Below are positions 31,588 to 34,135 of a stretch of DNA of 34,135 bases, piece after piece. The notes under the pieces are model-generated. The model searched no databases, was not told where the DNA came from, and was given only the letters and a program-made list of their open reading frames with translations. The stretch's first letter is position 1; each line of letters begins with the position of its first letter. This DNA is from a bacterium (GTDB lineage: Bacteria; Electryoneota; AABM5-125-24; Hatepunaeales; Hatepunaeaceae): assembly GCA_013202285.1 (NCBI GenBank), contig JABMRV010000247.1, forward strand, positions 1-34,135, read 5' to 3'. Made by a program: the position numbers and the translations under genes.

Positions 31588-33099
31588 CTACCTGATCCCG
31601 TATTCACCCCAGACATCACGGAAAACATCCGATATTTCTCCGATAGTGCAGTAAACTTCGACCGCTTCAATGATCGGCTCCATCAACGACGCTTCAGGTT
31701 TTCCGGCGGCATCCCGCAACACATCTAATTTTGTTTTTACTACGTTATTATTCCTACGTTTTCTAAGAGTGTGCAGTTTGTCATACTGCTCTAATTCTAC
31801 CTGAGTATCTATGTGCAGGATCTCAGGTATTAGTTTAGTCTCTTCTACGTATTTATTCACACCGACTACAGTACGTTGCCCGGATTCTATATTCAGTTGG
31901 TACTGGTAAGCTGATTTTGCGATTTCATTCTGGAAGTACTGCTGCTCAATTGCCGCCACAGCGCCGCCCATTTCGTCTATTCGTTCAATCTCTTCCCTGG
32001 CGCCTTGTTCGAGTTCATTGGTGAGTTTCTCGATGTAATAACTTCCCCCGAGGGGATCCGGTTCATCGGTTACTCCGGATTCGTAACCTATCACCTGTTG
32101 TGTACGCAGCGCCAGTTTTGCTGCTTCTTCAGTTGGTAGTCCAAGTGCCTCATCACGCGAATTGGTATGAAGGGATTGAGTTCCACCCAGAACCGCCGCC
32201 AACGCTTCCAATGTTGTGCGGACGATGTTCACATCGGGCTGCTGAGCGGTCAGTGAAGAGCCCGCTGTCTGGGTGTGAAAGCGAAGCAGCCAGCTTTTCG
32301 GGTTCTTTGCGCCGAAGCGATCCCGCATGATTCCGCACCACAGCCTTCTTGCCGCGCGAAACTTGGCGATCTCCTCTAACAGGTTAATATGTGAATTGAA
32401 GAAGAAGGAAAGCCGTGGTCCGAATTCATCCACATCCAGCCCCGCCTCTATCGCGGCTTTAACATAAGCGACACCGTTGGCAAGTGTAAAAGCAATTTCC
32501 TGCAGGGCTGTGGAGCCGGCTTCCCGAATGTGATAGCCGGAGATTGAGATTGTATTCCATTTTGGAATTTGATCGTGGCAGTATCTCATAATGTCGATTG
32601 CCAGACGCATCGACGGTTCCGGTGGATAGATATAGGTACCGCGCGCAATATACTCTTTAAGGACGTCGTTCTGAACAGTCCCGCGCAGTTGATCCTGAGT
32701 GACGTTCTGCTTTTTCCCAACGATGATATACATAGCTAAGAGTGTGGCAGCCGTTGCGTTTATCGTCATCGAAGTGGAAACCTCATTGAGAGGTATGCCT
32801 TCGAATAGTTTCTCCATATCCTCAAGTGAATCAATGGCAACACCGACTTTTCCCACCTCTCCGGATGCGAGTGGATTGTCCGAATCATAACCTATCTGAG
32901 TGGGGAGATCGAAGGCTACCGAGAGACCGGTCTGACCTGCTTCGAGCAGTTTATGATAGCGCTTGTTACTCTCGGCGGCAGAGGCATAACCGGCGTACTG
33001 ACGCATAGTCCAGAACCGTTTGAGATACATGTCGGGATAAATACCGCGTGTAAAAGGCGGCTGTCCTGGAATTTCGTGATTGACTGACTCAGTTGACAT
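31588..33099 (-). CDS. methylmalonyl-CoA mutase, catalytic (large-subunit N-terminal type) subunit
   Basis: Adenosylcobalamin-dependent isomerase of methylmalonyl-CoA and succinyl-CoA, in the split form where the catalytic barrel (503 residues) lacks the B12-binding domain. Typical segments are [14 protein letters not shown] (63-76, with the Tyr of the active site), [10 protein letters not shown] (187-196, His190), [26 protein letters not shown] and [14 protein letters not shown]. The C-terminus [15 protein letters not shown] is the usual end of this subunit. The B12-binding partner and the MeaB GTPase are not in the window. ATG 33099 has AGGA eight bases upstream. It follows the epimerase by 82 bases on the same strand, so both are likely co-transcribed. 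A related isomerase such as ethylmalonyl- or isobutyryl-CoA mutase is possible. Confidence 0.92.
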   Translation of the reverse strand: MSTESVNHEIPGQPPFTRGIYPDMYLKRFWTMRQYAGYASAAESNKRYHKLLEAGQTGLSVAFDLPTQIGYDSDNPLASGEVGKVGVAIDSLEDMEKLFEGIPLNEVSTSMTINATAATLLAMYIIVGKKQNVTQDQLRGTVQNDVLKEYIARGTYIYPPEPSMRLAIDIMRYCHDQIPKWNTISISGYHIREAGSTALQEIAFTLANGVAYVKAAIEAGLDVDEFGPRLSFFFNSHINLLEEIAKFRAARRLWCGIMRDRFGAKNPKSWLLRFHTQTAGSSLTAQQPDVNIVRTTLEALAAVLGGTQSLHTNSRDEALGLPTEEAAKLALRTQQVIGYESGVTDEPDPLGGSYYIEKLTNELEQGAREEIERIDEMGGAVAAIEQQYFQNEIAKSAYQYQLNIESGQRTVVGVNKYVEETKLIPEILHIDTQVELEQYDKLHTLRKRRNNNVVKTKLDVLRDAAGKPEASLMEPIIEAVEVYCTIGEISDVFRDVWGEYGIR

Positions 33100-33156
33100 T
33101 TCTATGTCCTGTTTTTGCTTAAATAACAGTGTGATACAAGTAGTTTCCGCCAGGTT

Positions 33157-33184
33157 TCAATCCCGAATCTCGAATCGTGAATCA
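33157..33184. repeat. four heptads overlapping the epimerase stop codon
   Basis: Four 7-base units of type NGAATCN (first unit TCAATCC) end inside the stop codon of the epimerase gene. A 12-mer, TTCCGCCAGGTT (33145-33156), sits directly before them and is shared with 6033-6044. Confidence 0.65.
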
Positions 33185-33610
33185 ATCATCGGATTGAGTA
33201 AGTTCAATTAATAATCCGCCTGTAGTGCGGGGATCGAGAAATGCAATCAGGCTGCCTCCTGCTCCGATGCGGGGAACTTCGTCGATGGCACGATATCCCT
33301 TTTGAATGTATCTTTCAAGCGTCGATTGAATATCCTTAACCTTCAGAGCGATATGGTGCAGACCTTCGCCTCGACGGGAGATGAATTTACCGACGGGAGT
33401 ATCCTCTCCCAACGGACAGAGTAGCTCGAGGTGAGTTCCACCGGCAGGCAGAATAACCAGCTCCACGCTCTGCTCAGCGATGACTTCACGATCTGAAGGA
33501 GTGAGTCCCAGTTGTTTGAAAAGTTCGATTGAAGCTTCCAGATCACGAACGGCAATACCTATATGATCCAGTCCGGTTCCTGATATTGGTAAGAGAGTTT
33601 CTTGTGACAT
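33182..33610 (-). CDS. mce: methylmalonyl-CoA epimerase
   Basis: A vicinal-oxygen-chelate enzyme of 142 residues converting (S)- and (R)-methylmalonyl-CoA, linking propionyl-CoA carboxylation and the mutase. The metal ligands of the family are visible: His16 (LDHIGIAV), Glu62 (HLELL), His86 (GLHHIALKV) and Glu136 (LLIELTQ). It precedes the mutase on the same strand behind a good promoter (33693-33721), so it opens the operon. Together the two point to propionate use or production through the methylmalonyl pathway; carboxylase genes are outside the window. Confidence 0.93.
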   Translation of the reverse strand: MSQETLLPISGTGLDHIGIAVRDLEASIELFKQLGLTPSDREVIAEQSVELVILPAGGTHLELLCPLGEDTPVGKFISRRGEGLHHIALKVKDIQSTLERYIQKGYRAIDEVPRIGAGGSLIAFLDPRTTGGLLIELTQSDD

Positions 33611-33692
33611 GTTATGCCTGTTGTTGTTAAGAGTTGAAGATCAGATCAACTGGGCAGCGTTTTGATCAAAAACGAGTCGCATTGAACCATAA

Positions 33693-33721
33693 AATATAGT
33701 CTTATACCGGTTTGAAGTCAA
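33693..33721 (-). promoter_or_regulatory. candidate promoter of the epimerase-mutase operon
   Basis: On the minus strand TTGACT (33721-33716), exactly 17 bases, TATATT (33698-33693). The leader to the epimerase ATG would be about 75 bases. Same hexamers as the promoter at 6170-6198. Confidence 0.55.
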
Positions 33722-33790
33722 GCAGCTTTCCCCCGATAAACAATCCACATTCACTGATATTAATGGGATCAATTAATACTTGACATGTTC

Positions 33791-33837
33791 CTGCCAGGGT
33801 TCAAGTCCACCGGTACTGGTGGATAACCGGCGGGCAG
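33791..33837. repeat. nested inverted repeats
   Basis: Outer arms CTGCC (33791-33795) and GGCAG (33833-33837), inner arms CCACC (33807-33811) and GGTGG (33818-33822) around GGTACT, with CCGGT/ACCGG as a competing pairing. TTCCTGCCAG at its left end is also present in complement in the hairpin at 6033-6062. GTTCAAG within it mimics a tRNA T-loop but no tRNA folds. Confidence 0.45.
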
Positions 33838-33869
33838 CTGATGGATTCACCGAAGAACCAGATAAATTA

Positions 33870-33898
33870 TTGCTTTACATCGAAGTTCGTTTTATATT
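33870..33898 (+). promoter_or_regulatory. candidate promoter of the right-edge gene
   Basis: TTGCTT (33870-33875), 17 bases, TATATT (33893-33898), with a leader of about 75 bases to the GTG at 33978. Confidence 0.4.
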
Positions 33899-33977
33899 GT
33901 AAAAGAGTTCTATTCAGTGCGGTAGAGCGACTTATTGTTTTAAGTACTGCAAATTCAATATGAGGGAGGTGCAAACG

Positions 33978-34135
33978 GTGGTTTACTATCAAAAGATTCT
34001 CTTAATAACAGCCTTGATAGCAGGATTATTCTGCAGTAGTTCAGTCATTGCTGAAATCACGGTGGAACCTCTCGGTTTCGCGGTGTCGATTGAAGAGGAT
34101 GGAGAGGTTGAAGTCGAGTTGGTGCTCATCAATAG
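33978..34135 (+). CDS. secreted protein, N-terminal fragment
   Basis: The first 52 codons of a gene cut by the window edge. GTG 33978 is preceded by GGGAGG (33964-33969) at 8 bases; an ATG at 33960 is in frame but precedes the ribosome site. A signal peptide is clear (YYQKILLITALIAGLFCSSS, cleavage near VIA-EIT). The mature start EITVEPLGFAVSIEEDGEVE followed by VELVLIN resembles the opening of abnormal-spindle/Hydin-like beta-sandwich modules, which often begin FCB surface proteins, but too little is present to be sure. Confidence 0.75.
   Translation, partial: MVYYQKILLITALIAGLFCSSSVIAEITVEPLGFAVSIEEDGEVEVELVLIN

Larger units (their letters stand above)
33611..33977. other. 367-base divergent intergenic region
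   Basis: Between the epimerase (minus) and the last gene (plus). It holds one promoter for each side (33693-33721 minus and 33870-33898 plus) and a structured GC-richer block at 33791-33837. No gene was found in it. Confidence 0.6.

Noticed and set aside
31422-31670. 82-codon minus-strand frame after the mutase gene
   Set aside because: It overlaps the mutase C-terminal coding part in another frame, has no ribosome site and no recognisable protein features.
33786-33815. Possible tRNA 3' half (GGTTCAAGTCC like a T-arm)
   Set aside because: The T-stem has only two good pairs, and no acceptor, D-arm or anticodon arm can be placed around it.

Overview
The window reads as chromosomal DNA of an uncultured Gram-negative bacterium of the FCB superphylum (Bacteroidetes/Chlorobi/Fibrobacteres and related candidate phyla). 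The evidence is a secreted protein with a type IX secretion (T9SS) sorting domain ending in a YPNPFN-type module, a PorD/DUF4835-like T9SS accessory protein, outer-membrane barrel genes, a TolC-type channel, and a VTC-domain/DUF4956 pair. Several genes lack a visible Shine-Dalgarno, while others have a strong one. I cannot name the phylum from this sequence alone. No rRNA, tRNA, CRISPR array, phage or insertion sequence was recognised.

Layout. (1) 129-4693, minus strand: an LpxH-like metallophosphoesterase, a class A penicillin-binding protein and a HAD phosphatase in one operon, preceded by a short-chain dehydrogenase. (2) 4838-20727, plus strand: queA, then a long co-directional run of M50 protease, small membrane protein, mutL, miaA, adaptor/ABC permease/TolC efflux parts (no ATPase gene), two paralogous TPR proteins, an M24 aminopeptidase, leuD, coaE and a T9SS-exported beta-propeller-like protein. 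(3) 20769-22753, minus strand: an RDD protein, a small secreted beta-sandwich protein and a PorD-like protein. (4) 22810-28295, plus strand: two envelope proteins, an MltB-like lytic transglycosylase and glutamine-type NAD synthetase. (5) 28403-33610, minus strand: an HlyD-like adaptor, VTC polyphosphate polymerase and DUF4956 membrane protein operon, a 661-base AT-rich gap, then methylmalonyl-CoA epimerase and mutase. (6) The start of a secreted protein runs off the right edge.

The most notable signals are these. NAD synthetase has Phe where the glutaminase nucleophile Cys should be. MutL has Gly at a nearly invariant Glu in its ATPase motif. Short intergenic hairpins occur in inverted pairs whose stems match within a locus but differ between loci, around a purine 4-base loop. 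Six degenerate tandem-repeat tracts, most with 7-base units, sit at gene edges; one lies inside the signal region of a coding sequence, where slippage would shift frame. A recurrent sigma70-like promoter, TTGACT-N17-TATATT or close to it, can be read at several gene starts. No single new defence or mobile system was found.
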